DNA of 64,000 nucleotides from Desmodus rotundus (GCF_022682495.2 NC_071389.1:105627951-105691950), one strand, 5' to 3'; shown: positions 32,106 to 43,964, counted from the stretch's first letter. Notes: generated from the sequence alone by a model not told the origin. Translations and numbers: made by a program.

Positions 32106-35100
32106 ATGAATATGTACCTATCAATAATACCCTTAAATGTAAATGGATTAAATGCTCCAATCAAAAGACATAGAATAGCTGAATGGATAAGAAAGCATGA
32201 CCCACACATATGCTGCCTACAAGAGACCCACCTCAGGACAGAAGACCTACACAGACTGAAAGTGAAGGGCTGGAAACAAACTTTCCAAACAAATGGACAG
32301 GGAAAAAAAAAAAAAGCAGGCATAACAATACTCATATCAGACAAAATAGACTTCAAAAGAAGGGCCATAACGAGAGACCCAGAAGGTCACTTCAGAATAC
32401 TCAAAGGAAGAATCCACCAAGAAGACATAAACATTGTAAATATATATGCTCCCAACATAGGAGCAGCCAAATACATAAAGAAAATCTTGGAGGACTTCAA
32501 GAAAGATATCGACAGCAACACAATTGTAGTAGGGAATTTTAATACCCCACTGTCAAAGATGAACAGATCTTCTAAACAAAATATCAACAAAGATATTGTG
32601 GCATTGAACAAGGCCTTGGATGAAATGGACTTAACTGATATATATAGAGCCTTTCATCCCAAAGAAGCAAAATACACATTCTTTTCAAATGCACATTGAA
32701 CATTTTTAAAGATAGACCACATGATAGGACACAAAACAAGCCTCAACAAATTCAAGAAAATTGAAACCATATCAAGTATTTTCTCTGACCATAAGGGACT
32801 GAAACTAGAAACAAATCTCAAGGAAAAAAACCCAAACACTCAAAAACATGGAAATTGAATAGCATGCTATTAAACAATAAATGGGTGAAAAATGAGATCA
32901 GAGAAGAAATAAAAAAGTTTCCAGAAACAAACAAAACTAAACTCACAGCAATCCAAAAACTATGGGATGCAGCAAAGGCAGTACTGAGAGGGAAGTTTAT
33001 AGTGATACAGGCCTACCTAAAAAGAATAGAAACAGCTCAAATAAACAACCTAACCATGCACCTACAAGAATTTGAGGAACAACAACAAAGACAACCTATG
33101 GCAAATAGAAAGAAGGAAATAACCAAGATCAGAGCAGAATTAAATGACATAGAGACTAAAAGCACAATTGTAAGGATCAACGTATCCAGGAGCTGGTTCT
33201 TTGAAAAGATAAACAAAATTGACAAGCCCTTAAGCAGGCTCATCAAGAAAAAAAGAGAGAGGACCCAAATCAACACAATCAGAAATGAAAGAGGAGAGAC
33301 TACACCAGATGCCACCAAAATACAAAGGATTGTAAGAAATTACTGTGAAGAACTGTATGGCAGAAAACTTGAAAACCTAGGTGAAATGGACAAATTTCTA
33401 TAAAAATATAACCTTCCAAACCTCAATGAGGAAGAAGCACAAAGCCTGAACAGACCAGTAACGCCTGTTGAAATTGAAACAGTAATCAAAAAGCTTCTGA
33501 CACACAAAAGCCCTGGACCAGATGGGTTCACAGGAGAATTCTACAGAGCATTTAAGGGGGAGCTAACTCCCATCCTCCACAGATTATTTCAAAAAATTCA
33601 AGAAGATGGAAGACTCCCAAACTTGTTTTATGAAGCCAACATCATCCTAATCCCAAAACCAGATAAAGAGATAACAAAGAAAGAAAATTTCAGGCCAATA
33701 TCACTGATGAACATAGATGCTAAAATCCTCAACAAAATATTGGCAAACCACATCCAGCAATACATTAAAAAGATCATACACCATGACCAAGTGGGATTCA
33801 TCCCAGGGATGCAAGGATGGTACAATATTCGTAAATCAATAAACATAATACCCCACATAAACAAAAGCGAAGACAAAAACCACTTGATCATATCAATAGA
33901 TGCGGAAAAAGCATTTGATAAGGTACAGCACCCAATTATGATAAAAGCCCCCAATGAAGTGGGAATAGAGGGAGCATTCCTCAACATAATAAAGGCCATA
34001 TATGAGAGACCTACGGCCAACATCGTATTCAATGGACAAAAAATTAGAGCCTTCCCACTAAGATCAGGAACAAGACAAGGATGCCCTCTCTCACCACTCC
34101 TATTCAACATAGTATTGGAAGTCCTAGACACAGCAATCAGACAAGAAAAAAAAATAAAAGGCATCCAAACTGGAAAGGAGGAAATGAAACTGTCAGTGTT
34201 TGCAGATGACATGATAGTGTACATGGAAAATCCTATAGACTCCATCAAAAAACTACTTGACCTAATAAATGAATTTGGCAAAACAGCTGGATACAAAGTC
34301 AATACTCAGAAATCAAAGGCATTCCTGTATACCAACAACGAAACTGCAGAAACAGAAATCAGGAAAAAAGTCCCATTTGATATAACAACAAGAAAAATAA
34401 AGTACCTAGGAATAAACCTAACCAAGGAGGTAAAAGACCTGTACTCAGAAAACTACACAACACTGAAGAAAGAAATTAAGGAAGACACAAACAAATGGAA
34501 GCATGTACCATGCTCACGGATTGGAAGAATTAACATCATCAAAATGGCCATACTACCCAAAGCAATTTATAGATTCAATGCAATCCCTATTAGAGTACCC
34601 ATGACATATTTCACAGATATAGAACAAACATTTCAGAAATTTATATGGAACCATAAACAACCCCGAATAGCTGCAGCAATCTTGAGAAAGAAGAACAAAG
34701 CAGGAGGGATCACAATACCTGATATCAAACTGTATTACAAGGCCTCTGTAATCAAAACAGCCTGGTACTGGCATAAAAACAGGCACATAGACCAATGGAA
34801 CAGAACAGAGAGCCCAGAAATAAACTCAAGCCTTTACGGTCAATTAATATTTGACAAAGGAGGCAGGAGCATAAAATGGAGCAAAAGCAGCCTCTTCAAC
34901 ACATGGTGTTGGGAGATCTGGACAGCTACATGCAAAAAAATGAAACTCGATCACCAACTTACGCCATACACAAAAATAAATTCAAGATGGATAAAAGACT
35001 TAAATATAAGTCGTAACACCATAAAAGTCCTCGAGGAAAACATTGGCAGGAAAATCTCAGACATTCCATGCAGCAACATCCTCACAGACATGTCCTCTAA

Positions 35101-35926
35101 AGCAAGGGACATAAAGGAAAGAATAAACAAATGGGACCTCATCAAAATAAACAGCTTCTGCATGGCTAAAGAAAACAGCACCAAATTACAAAGAGAACCA
35201 ACAGTATGGGAAAACATATTTGTCAATGATACCTCAGACAAGGGCCTGATCTCCAAAATATATAAAGAGCTCATACGACTCCACTCCAGGAAGACAAACA
35301 ACCCAATTAAAAAATGGGCAAAGGACTTGAACAGACACTTCTCCAAGGAAGACATACAGAGGGCCCAGAGACATATGAAAAGATGCTCAGCATCACTAGC
35401 CATCAGAGAGATGCAAATTAAAACCACAATGAGGTACCATCTCACACCAGTCAGAGTGGCCAACATAAACAAATCCACAAACAAATGTTGGAGAGGATGT
35501 GGAGAAAAGGGAACCCTAGTACACTGTTGGTGAGAATGCAGACTGGTGAGGCCACTGTGGAAAACAGTATGGAATTTCCTCAGAAAACTAAAAATCGAAC
35601 TGCCTTTTGACCCAGCAATTCCGCTGCTGGGATTATACCCTAAGAGCCCTGAAACACCAATCCAAAAGAACCTATGCACCCCAATGTTCATAGCAGCACA
35701 ATTTACAATAGCCAAGTACTGGAAGCAACCTAAGTGCCCATCAGCAAATGAGTGGATCCAAAAACTATGGTATATTTACACAATGGAATTCTATGGGGCA
35801 GAGAGAAAGAAGGAGCTTATACCCTTTGCAACAGCATGGATGGAACTGGAGAGCATTATGCTAAGTGAAATAAGCCAGGCGGTGAGGGACAAATACCATA
35901 TGATCTCACCTTTAACTGGAACATAA
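32106..35926 (+). pseudogene. L1 ORF2 pseudogene, nearly intact
   Basis: ORF2 starts at ATG 32,106. The endonuclease domain is open to TGA 32,697-32,699 and shows LNVNGLNAPIKRHR, QETHL and IYAPN. The catalytic GDFN motif reads GNFN, a likely loss of the active-site Asp. A frameshift lies near 32,830, and a TAA at 33,401-33,403 follows. The reverse transcriptase is then continuous from 33,404 to 35,530 with [46 protein letters not shown] and the catalytic [11 protein letters not shown] 35,531-35,533 cuts the zinc knuckle (CWRGC...HCW-stop). The last 130 codons continue in the same frame to 35,926. Confidence 0.92.
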
Positions 35927-36173
35927 TGAACAGAAGAAAAAAGCAAACAAAATATAACCAGGGACATTGAAATTAAGAGCATTGTAACAATAGGCACAGG
36001 GGAGTGGGGAGGGGATAGTGGGGAAAGGGGTTTATAGGAGCTAGTATAAAGGACACAAGGACAAAATCAAGGGGGAGTCTAGAGGTGGGGGGGGAGGTGG
36101 GACTGGCTGGGGTGGGGTGGAAGGAAGGGGAGAAAATGCAGACAATTGTAACTGAATAAAAATAAGTTTAAAA
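35927..36173 (+). promoter_or_regulatory. L1 3' UTR with G-rich (G-quadruplex-prone) tract and poly(A) signal
   Basis: After the ORF2 stop come two G-run clusters, at 35,998-36,032 and 36,086-36,130, each with four or more runs of three or more Gs. They are followed by gacaattgtaactgaataaa, which contains the AATAAA signal, and a short A tail. The same G-rich architecture is present in the copy at 59,304 (62,330-62,475). Confidence 0.75.
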
Positions 36174-36185
36174 AAAACTGTACTT
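36174..36185. repeat. TSD of the full-length L1 (right copy)
   Basis: aaaactgtactt matches 29,793-29,804. Confidence 0.75.
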
Positions 36186-36500
36186 CCTGAAATTTCCACC
36201 CAGGTGGGAACACTTGAGCTTCACTAGCAGTTGTCATGGGAGCACTGAAGGGTAATTTTGTAGGTAGAAGTAAACCTCTGCCCAGCAAGCAAGTGTCCAT
36301 CTTCAGCTGCAGGTGAATTGGTGGGATTTGTCCAGTTTTCTTTTTGAACTATGCCAGTGCTCTCTAGTTTCTGGAGCCTGTTAGCTATATTTGGATAAAA
36401 AACAAGCAGTGGAGCTAGAAGTACATACATGTGGTTGGGCTTGAGAGTCATGATGAAATGTTCACAGGAGCACCAGTTACAGAAGGTGTCAGGAGCTGCT
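36186..36500. other. Unique sequence
   Basis: No gene or repeat recognised between the L1 and the minisatellite. Confidence 0.45.
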
Positions 36501-36820
36501 GGAGCTTCACAGCCCCTCTGCTGTTGTTACCATGTCACTGGTCCTTATCAGCCCCTCCAATCACTTTACTACCATCATCAGTACTTGTCAGCCCCTCCAG
36601 TCAAGTCACCTTCATCACTAGTACTTGTCAGCACCTTCTGTCATATCACCATCATCACCAGTACTTGTCAGCCCCTCTAAACACTTTACCACATCACCAG
36701 TGCTTGTCAGCCTTTCCACTTCACCACCGTCCACAGTGCGTGTCCATTCATCCACTCACGTCACCAGTACTTGTCAGCCCTTCTAATCACATCAGCACCA
36801 TTACCAGTACTTGTTCTCTC
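36501..36820 (+). repeat. Minisatellite, 40-bp unit, about eight copies
   Basis: Units begin near 36,501, 36,541, 36,581, 36,621, 36,661, 36,700, 36,736 and 36,767, and mostly start gtacttgtcagcccctc. Unit lengths are 40, 40, 40, 40, 39, 36, 31 and 40. The units have diverged from each other and the array is imperfect. A 148-codon ORF runs through it, but because 40 is not a multiple of three the translation is not a protein repeat. Confidence 0.88.
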
Positions 36821-37572
36821 CACATTCCCACCATCACCCCTTTTATCAGGAATTTTCCATGGCTCAGGTACATCTAATGGAAATTTGGTTAACAAGTAAA
36901 TAAATGGAGGTGATTACTATTGACATTGTGGGTTTTGCATTGAATGGAGCACTGGAAATTAGCTATGAGGCCTGAATATGGAAAGATTAGGAAATCACCT
37001 TATTTTGTTCACTCTAGTGTGTGTGACTTGTGACTTGTGCTAGTACCCGGGCCCTTTCAGAGACACAGAATTTGATCCTGTTTGCTGTCCCTAAAATGTT
37101 TGGAATGGTATTTTAGTTGAAGAAAATCCAGGCCGGTGGAGACTTGTAACTGTATGATCATTTTTTTTACCAATATATATAGCAAGCTGCTTATGAACAT
37201 AGTGAGCATTGCACAAGTTTTTAAAATAAAAACTCATTTGTTCAACAGACCTCTAGACCAAGATAGTCTCAAAGTTAATAGCTGCATTTTTCCTTTTTGC
37301 ATTCATAGTTCCTATCACAGTGCCTGTGTAGATGTTTGGTCAGCCAGTTATTTAGTATATTCCATCACTACTCAACTTTTAGGATGATGTAACTGATTTC
37401 TGTAATGATAAAAATATTGAGAAGGAAGTGACATGATCTAAATGCTGGATTAAGTAAGTACTGGGTCCTAATTTTTCAGAATAACTTGCTGTTGTCTTGC
37501 TAAGAAGAAATAAATGCTTGCTTCCAAGCAGAAAATTTGATTGCTATAAATCAATTAAGGTATTGCTATCAG
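36821..37572. other. Unique sequence
   Basis: No gene or repeat recognised. Confidence 0.45.
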
Positions 37573-37880
37573 AACAGAGGTCACAAAACTACGGCCCTTG
37601 AGCCAGACTCAGCCTACTGCCTATTTTTGTATGGCCTGCAGACCAAGAAGGGTTGTTACCTTTTTAAAGATTTGGACAGAAATCAAAAGAATAATATTTT
37701 ATGATACACAAAAAGCATATGAAATTCGATCAGAACACAGCTCATTCACTTACATATTATTATCTGTGGCTACTTTTGCCTTGGAATGGCAGAACTGAGT
37801 AGTTGCAGTAGAGACCCTGTGTGGCTCAGAAAGCCTACAACATTAACTCTCCAGCTCCTTACAGAAAAAGCTGTAATGCA
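37573..37880 (+). mobile_element. hAT-Charlie-type MITE (same family as 12,132)
   Basis: Landmarks in order are ggtcacaaaactacggcc, cctatttttgtatggcctgc, ctcattcacttacatattat, ctgtggctacttttgcc, ggcagaactgagtagttgc, agagaccctgtgtggc and ccttacagaaaaagctg. The 5' half contains an extra internal segment relative to the copy at 12,132. Confidence 0.75.
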
Positions 37881-38459
37881 GCCTTTATCAAAATGCTGAT
37901 TTTTAACTTCAGACTATCAAGAACTCAAGTTTGTCCCCTGAATCTGCAGCCAGACCCAAGGAAAGTATGGGTGCACTATAGCAAATCATTGCCAGACTTT
38001 TCTCTTGGGGCCTGAGGGCAGTGTACAGGCACCTATAAGCCGGGCAGACACTCCACCACATTCAGAAAATGGGGCAGAGTGGGGCAGGTAAGCCAAAGAG
38101 CAATCTGTCTGAACAGGACACTGCCTCTGGAACTACTGACATTGAGCTTCCAATACCACCTGTGTTGGGAACTGTTTCTAAATTGTCCTTGCATCTTTGC
38201 AATGTAGCCACAAGGGTCATGGCCCCGGAAAGAAGTTTTGGATTGGCCAAACCTAGGTCACAAGGTAGGTAGCCATTAGAACTCTCTCTAACTAAATTAA
38301 AGGATTGAAGAACTCTTTCTAATACTAAATGCTAATTTTCAATTCATCCCTCCCTCTACGATGCACAAAGAGATTTCCTGCAAAGGAGCAGCCCTGCAAG
38401 GGCAACCAGAGAATATAAATCAAACACCTTCTACAGCTTGCTGCTAGGAATGTGGTTGT
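37881..38459. other. Unique sequence
   Basis: Slightly GC-richer than the average of the window. It contains short ORFs on both strands at 38,062-38,272 with no recognisable domain. No repeat is recognised. Confidence 0.4.
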
Positions 38460-38596
38460 AGGACCAGAACATTGTGTCACCTGGGAGCATGTTAGAAATT
38501 CAGCCAGCCTCTGCACCCTGTCACCAGACCTCCTGAATCGGGTTCTGAATTTTAACAAGATCCTCAGGTGATGTGTGTGTGCATTGAAAATTGAGA
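38460..38596. mobile_element. MER5A-like hAT-Charlie MITE fragment
   Basis: tgtgtcacctgggagcatgt, tagaaattcag, cctcctgaatcgggttctga and ttaacaagatcctcaggtga follow the order of this common mammalian MITE. A better-preserved relative lies at 43,965-44,160. Confidence 0.7.
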
Positions 38597-38978
38597 CGAG
38601 ATCCAAATAAAGTCCTAGTTTTGTAGGACTTCAGGCAGTATCAGGAAGTGAAAGAACATATTCAGGCAGTTTGGAGGCATATATTTTTGGCCCCGGGAGG
38701 TTATCCATAAACGTGACAGCTCTGCCTGGGAACATACTCCCCTGGGCTATGCCTCCTTTTTGGTTTCTTCCTTTCTTACACCCTCAGAGTTAAAACCTCC
38801 AAAGTTTTAGCATTTTCTGTGGCAGTATACTAGGACTCCTGACAGTGAGTGTGGACAATGGTGGAGCGGGCATTTAGGTAGGCAGGTGGTTTGAAAATGA
38901 TGGCTTGCCTGTATAGGTCACAAGGCCAAATAATATTTTAAAGGGCCAAGGGGGTGAGTCTTGACCCAATATAAATTG

Positions 38979-38992
38979 AGAAATGTAAACTT
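38979..38992. repeat. TSD of the SINE at 38,993 (left copy)
   Basis: agaaatgtaaactt here and agaaatggaaactt at 39,156-39,169 differ by one base and bracket the SINE. Confidence 0.75.
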
Positions 38993-39155
38993 TTTTGTTT
39001 TTAAATTGTTGTTCAATTAAATTTTTATTTATTGATTTTAGAGAGAGAGACATTCCTTGGTTGATTCTTGTATGTGCCCTGACCAAGGATTGAACCCACA
39101 ACCTTGGTATATCAGGTTGAATGCTCTAACCAACTGAGCTACCCAGCTGGGGCCA
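38993..39155 (-). mobile_element. tRNA-derived SINE of the vesper-bat (Ves) type
   Basis: On the minus strand the head shows an A box (tagctcagttggttagagc) and a B box (gggttcaatccttgg). The agggcacatac segment, a tctctctctctaaaatca stretch and an A-rich tail follow. This arrangement and the ggccccagctgggtagctcag start are typical of the SINEs of yangochiropteran bats. It is a Pol III-type passenger of L1 and carries no functional tRNA. Confidence 0.82.
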
Positions 39156-39169
39156 AGAAATGGAAACTT

Positions 39170-39290
39170 AATATGAACCCAGTCATACTTGGATTCAAGT
39201 CCCAGCTGTGTCACTTATTTTGTCATTTTTACATAACTTTCCTGAGCCAGAGTTTTCTCTTCTCTGAAAGTGGGTTAAGAATGTGAGTGT
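39170..39290 (+). mobile_element. MIR fragment
   Basis: cttggattcaagtcccagct, gtgtcacttattttgtc and tttcctgagccagagttttc with tctctgaaagtgggtta match the middle of MIR in sense orientation. Confidence 0.6.
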
Positions 39291-40690
39291 GGAAGACAAT
39301 CTATGTACAGGAGATACCACAGAGCTCAGAAGGAACCATGTGTTCCAGTAATTGTAGCTATCGCATGTTTGAGTTTGCTAATTTAGGAGACCATGGTTCT
39401 TTGTGCGTTAGTTAACCAATGTGTGGCAGCCTACCAACAAATTTTGCAAGAAAATCATTACAACTACTAATGTTGAATGATCTGTGCTGAGTTTTAGGAT
39501 TACAGAATTTTTTGGTTTCCTATTTCCATTGGTGCCTCCAGTTTCTGCCACCACAAGGTATCATAGGGTACAATTTATACCACCAGGTCCATTTGATAAG
39601 TTACAATCATGAATATCAGAGGGATAAAAGTACATATTTGAAAAGTTGCTGAGTGTACTAATTGTTTCCCTTTAATATGACTTCTGGGTTATTGCCACTA
39701 CTAACTACAAATAGAAAACCTCAACAGAACCTTTCTGTAGGATAGATATGATTACTGTCAGTTATCAGAAACCTGCTAAAATTTGCTTCCAGCAGTTTTG
39801 AGAATGGAAGAAAACAGACCTTTGCGAACACAGGGCAGTGGCTGGTGTCTTAAGCCTGTGCTGTCACTGCTCATTTGTCTCCATTTCCTTTGAGAATCTA
39901 TCCCCTCAATAAAATTGATCCTTAAAAAGTGTGAATTGAATTTATTTCCACAGCTAAAACATTTTGGGTACAATACCCCTGAAGTTATTAAAATAAACAC
40001 TTGATTGAAAAGAAAGATAGGTTTTCCATTTACTATTTTAATTTCATTGCTTGGTATGTTAAAAGCACAGTTATAGAGTATAAATCCAGCTAATAAAGCT
40101 TAAATAAGTTGTTAATAAATAAACTAGATCCATCAAAACCTTAAACCACATCACAGTTGACAGTGAGGTGTATTTATCCTCAACTGATTAATACATTTCT
40201 CCCATGTAACACTTATGTCAAAGACACCTCTAACATAAGGATCCTAGGTTACTTTTGGCTAGAATTTAAGTATATGTTTGCAGAAAAAAATAACTAGCTT
40301 TTGAAGCACATGACTATAATGTTCCAAGTGAAATAAATAAAATGTTACTATTAATATCCAGGTGATATTACTAATATTGGTCAAGCAGTGTAGAAAGGCA
40401 TCCTATTAGAAATTAAATTTGTGGGGAGTTTCCCCTATTCTTTAAACAAGAGAACTTCTAGCTGCTTTTATAAATGGCAGGAATTGATTTTGACCTTGAA
40501 GCAAATCTTCCTTGTTCTAGTAAAATTTGCTGGAGTAATTGCCCTTAGAAGGCAGGGCTAGGGGACTTCCTGCTATTACTGCTGTGTGGAGACTTAAGCA
40601 CAGTGCTCTGGAGACTGACACCTGATTTATACCCCCAAACTATATAGAACATTCATTCCCATTCCAGCTCTTACATGCTGGCTGTTAAAG
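39291..40690. other. Unique AT-rich sequence
   Basis: About 1.4 kb with no recognisable gene or repeat. Confidence 0.5.
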
Positions 40691-42560
40691 CTTAACCTAT
40701 TCCCTTCCTTCTTCCAGAGCTAAGCTCTCATGATTACTGATCTTTTGCCTTCCATAAACCATTTTAACCATACCTTCTTGGAATCCTCTAGTTTCAATAA
40801 TAACATGGAAAACCAGAAACTTGTTCCTTGTTTTGCTCCCTGTCATCAAGACCAGCCACCTCCCATTACAATAGTAGTACCTCCTCCAGCCAGCTCTGGG
40901 CAATTCTATTATCATTAAATGCATTGGCCATAACCTGATTCATGTCTCCAAGAATGAGGTCTATTTTCAGGATCTGTGAACTTCATCTCACCAATATTTA
41001 AACATACTTAAGTATCTTGTATCTTATAAAAAATTCTTCCTCAGCCACACATTCCTTATTAGTTACTCCCCTTTTTTGGAAACTCTACTTAAATGCCTTA
41101 GAAAAGTGATCTACGCCTCTGTTTCCACTGACACATTTCTCACGCTTTTCTCAATTCTCAACTCATTGTCATCTGTGTTCTTTCTTTCTACTGCACTGAC
41201 TTTGCTCTCATTGGGTCTTTAGAGATGTCCTTGTCACCAATTGGGCACCCATATATGGCAGCAATCTCACTGTTACTCATATGTCCTTCCTTCTGGATGC
41301 ATTATCTCCCCTCAGCTTCTCTGAGTCTACCCATCTACCTCTCTGCTGACAGCTGCTCAGTCTTTGCAGCCTGTCTTGTATTCTTACCATTGCCCCACTT
41401 AATGCTTATGCTCCTTGGGAACTTCTCCTGGCCCTTACTCTCTTCTCATTTGACCCACAGGCTGGGTAATCTTAGCTACGTTCATGGTTGTAATTCCACC
41501 AGAAAGAGCTGCCTCCTAGTTCTGAGCTCCAGACAAGGACCATTCCCATCTTGATGGATACTCTCTTTTGCCTTCTTTGATTCCAGAAGGAATTGGTTTT
41601 CTTTCTACTTTCTCTGGCAAATATTTCTATCTTCTTGAATCAGTCACTTTCCTACTTAATAAATCACTTCAGTTATTTGAATTCAGTGTGAATTACAAGT
41701 CCAAGGGTTATCTGGCTCCTACCTACTTCTCTGGATGCTTCTGACTTCACACAAACCCTAGGTATCCTCATCTGCCTGATCTTTTATTTCTTCAAACACC
41801 TAGCTCTCTTGTCTCTTGCTGCATGTACATAACTATGTGACCTGAAGCCAGTTCTGATCAATGAACTTCCACCTCTGCTGGACTAAGTGGTTATTCCAAA
41901 TTTCAACCATTCTTCAAATCCTTTAGTGTTGTTACCACTATCCTTTCTCCTGGCAGTTGACTTTGCCACCTGCTTCACAGGAAAAAGAGGTGGTGGGAGG
42001 GAGGGGAGTGGAATGAGACCATCATGCCAGAATTTCCTCAGCCTCTTCCTGAACAATTAGAAATATACTTCCATGTGAGTCTATCCACTCTTCCTTTCTT
42101 TCTGTCCAAGGAGAAGAAATGTACTTCTCCTTCTCTAATTAATTCCTTCCCACTTTCCAGGACTGTATTCTAACTTCTTTGTTGATACTGGCTTTTTATC
42201 CACTGTTATATTCCTATTGTCCTTGGGAAATGGTGTCTACATTCCTGAGTCTCAAATTTTTTGAAAGAATGGTCCCTAATTGGCCATCACCACTTTCTTG
42301 TGCCTGTCTGATCCCTCAGTCCACTGCAGTCAGCTTCTGTCCCCAATTCTCTGATGAAATAGTTCTTGCTAACTTGCCTATGAGCTCCATGTTTGCCAAA
42401 ACCAATGGATGGTTTTTCCTCTTTAACTTATGCTGTGCCTTTGTGATGTTATACACTGCTGACCCTCCCACTTGGAACTTTTGATTTACATGATTCTACT
42501 TTTCCCTGGCACTTCTCCCAACTTTTTAGCTTTTTCCTCTGCTGCAGCTTTGGGGCTCCC
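40691..42560 (+). mobile_element. Degenerate L2/CR1-like LINE ORF2 remnants
   Basis: Pyrimidine-rich sense text with recurring pieces such as ccactgcagtcagcttctg, ctgatgaaatagttcttgctaacttg, catgtttgccaaaaccaatgg (42,300-42,410) and a related block at 41,150-41,560 resembles L2-type ORF2 ('aaggtcaccaatgacctcc', 'gccaaatccaatgg' in better copies). No frame stays open beyond about 110 codons. The identification is by pattern and needs an alignment. Confidence 0.5.
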
Positions 42561-42574
42561 CTTGATTCTTTAAA

Positions 42575-42725
42575 CAAATATTGAGCTTGACCCTAGAGCT
42601 GCTGTGATGAGTACAACACAGTCCTTGCCCTCATGGGGTTTACAGGATTCGAGGAAAGAGAGCCAATCAAATAATCACACAAATAACAATAAATCATTGT
42701 GGATTCTACTAAGCACTGTGTGATC
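42575..42725 (-). mobile_element. L2 3'-end fragment
   Basis: cagtccttgccctcatgggg, tttacaggattcgaggaaag and aatcacacaaataacaataaa match the inverted L2 tail ('ccctgccctcatggagctt'). Confidence 0.7.
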
Positions 42726-43497
42726 ATGGGTTAGGGGCCTTGTCTTGGTACACCTGAGATCTGGAATATACACAGGAATCATACATCATACTACACTACT
42801 TTCTTTTTCAATATGGGATTTTGGTGAATGAATGCATATTCATCTTAGCCATACCCTTAATTACTTAATAACTGTCAGTTACATATCCTTTCATAAGCTG
42901 CTGTCTCCAAATGGAGATATTTTTAGCCTTTTCTATACTTTTAGCTTTTTCTTCCCTAGCCTCCTATTAGTAGTTATGTGGAGACTGGACTTAAATACAT
43001 TTTTGTAAATTTTCTTCAGTTATGCCTTACTTGAGCAGAAACAGAATTCTACAGCATTCCAGCTCTCCATCTATCTGAAACTGAGTTGTATCCACTTAAA
43101 AACTGCATTTTCCACACATAGCTCTTTAACTGTAGATCTCATGTGTTAGAGTAGGCAGCCTGCTACCTATGAACACTCCTTTTAGGTACACCATGGTGTT
43201 GAAAGGTGTGGACAGAGTACACAGTTGGTTTGAATCTGACCTCCACCATTTCATAATTTTGACAAACTATTTGGTTTTGCTGTTCAAGGAAGCATTGAAA
43301 ATCAGCACTGAATCTGGCAATCTGACTGGGATTGAGGATTTAACCTATAAAACAGTCCATTGTTTTGTGAGTGACCATTGTCATGGCAAGGAAGAGTTCT
43401 CCCATGATGTCCTTTCCTCACCATTCAACAGCACAGAAAGCAGGTAGTGTTGGAGTTAGGCAAGTGCTTAATCTATGTTGGTAAGGAATAAGTTGAG
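42726..43497. other. Mostly unique, possible MIR at 43,200-43,340
   Basis: A segment at about 43,215-43,300 (gtttgaatctgacctccacc, ttttgacaaactatttgg) resembles MIR in sense orientation but weakly. The rest shows nothing I can name. Confidence 0.4.
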
Positions 43498-43715
43498 GCC
43501 CTGGCTCTCAGCAGGGGTGATTTTGCCCCTCATCCCGTACATTTGGCAGTGAGTAGAGACATTTGTGGTTATCACAACTTGGTACGGGCTACTGGCATCT
43601 AGTGGGTAGAGACCGAAGATATTGCTGAACATCCTACCATGCAGGAGACAGACCCCCACAACAAAGAATGATCTGGTCCAAAATGCTGATAATGCCAAAG
43701 CTGAGAAATCCTAAT
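43498..43715 (+). mobile_element. MER20-like hAT-Charlie MITE
   Basis: Landmarks are ctctcagcaggggtgattttg, ggcagtgagtagagacattt, gtggttatcacaacttgg, ctactggcatctagtgggta, gctgaacatcctaccatgca, acaacaaagaatgatctggt and ccaaagctgagaaatccta. This is essentially full length with terminal inverted repeats decayed. In other mammals this family has been co-opted in uterine enhancers, but nothing here shows such a role. Confidence 0.8.
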
Positions 43716-43964
43716 CTAAGAGAGAATGGAAATGTAATACATTTCATGACTTTGTGCCTAAAGTTAGATTTAAGAAACTGATTTCTCAGTCACCTATTTC
43801 TAATGAAGTACTCAAAAGGTATTTTTATTTTTAAAAGTAATTATAGATTCAGAGTTTTCTGGGGAAATGTGTAGGCTAGTCATTCATTCAACACACTTTA
43901 CTGGGGGCTGTGTGCCAGGTTTCAACTTTCAGAGAGCTTTGGTCCTTGCCCGTACCACATAACC

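Larger units (their letters stand above)
29805..36173 (+). mobile_element. Full-length L1 retrotransposon (recent, inactivated)
   Basis: At 6.37 kb with a 12-bp TSD, this is a complete insertion: 5' leader 29,805-31,133, ORF1 31,134-32,051, 54-bp spacer, ORF2 32,106-35,926, and a G-rich 3' UTR ending in gacaattgtaactgaataaa and a short A tail. The sequence is nearly intact; the reverse-transcriptase core is open over more than 700 codons. A handful of stops and frameshifts in both ORFs make it unable to move itself. The 3' half is highly similar to the copy at 59,304. Confidence 0.93.

Noticed and set aside
33404..35530. Long reverse-transcriptase ORF as a host gene, retron or DGR-type system
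   Set aside because: Motifs ([27 protein letters not shown]-terminal CCHC), the upstream endonuclease and ORF1, and the TSDs identify it as L1 ORF2 with inactivating breaks.
36431..36877. 148-codon repetitive ORF as a protein-coding gene, or the array as CRISPR
   Set aside because: It is a 40-bp minisatellite with no unique spacers between repeats. The unit length is not a multiple of three, so the peptide is not a true repeat protein.
38993..39155. A tRNA gene on the minus strand
   Set aside because: A and B boxes are present, but the rest is SINE body with a TSD. The cloverleaf is not maintained.
41225..42484. Short ORFs with start codons as secreted or membrane proteins
   Set aside because: The pyrimidine-rich text matches degenerate L2-type LINE sequence, and hydrophobicity is a by-product of T-rich codons.
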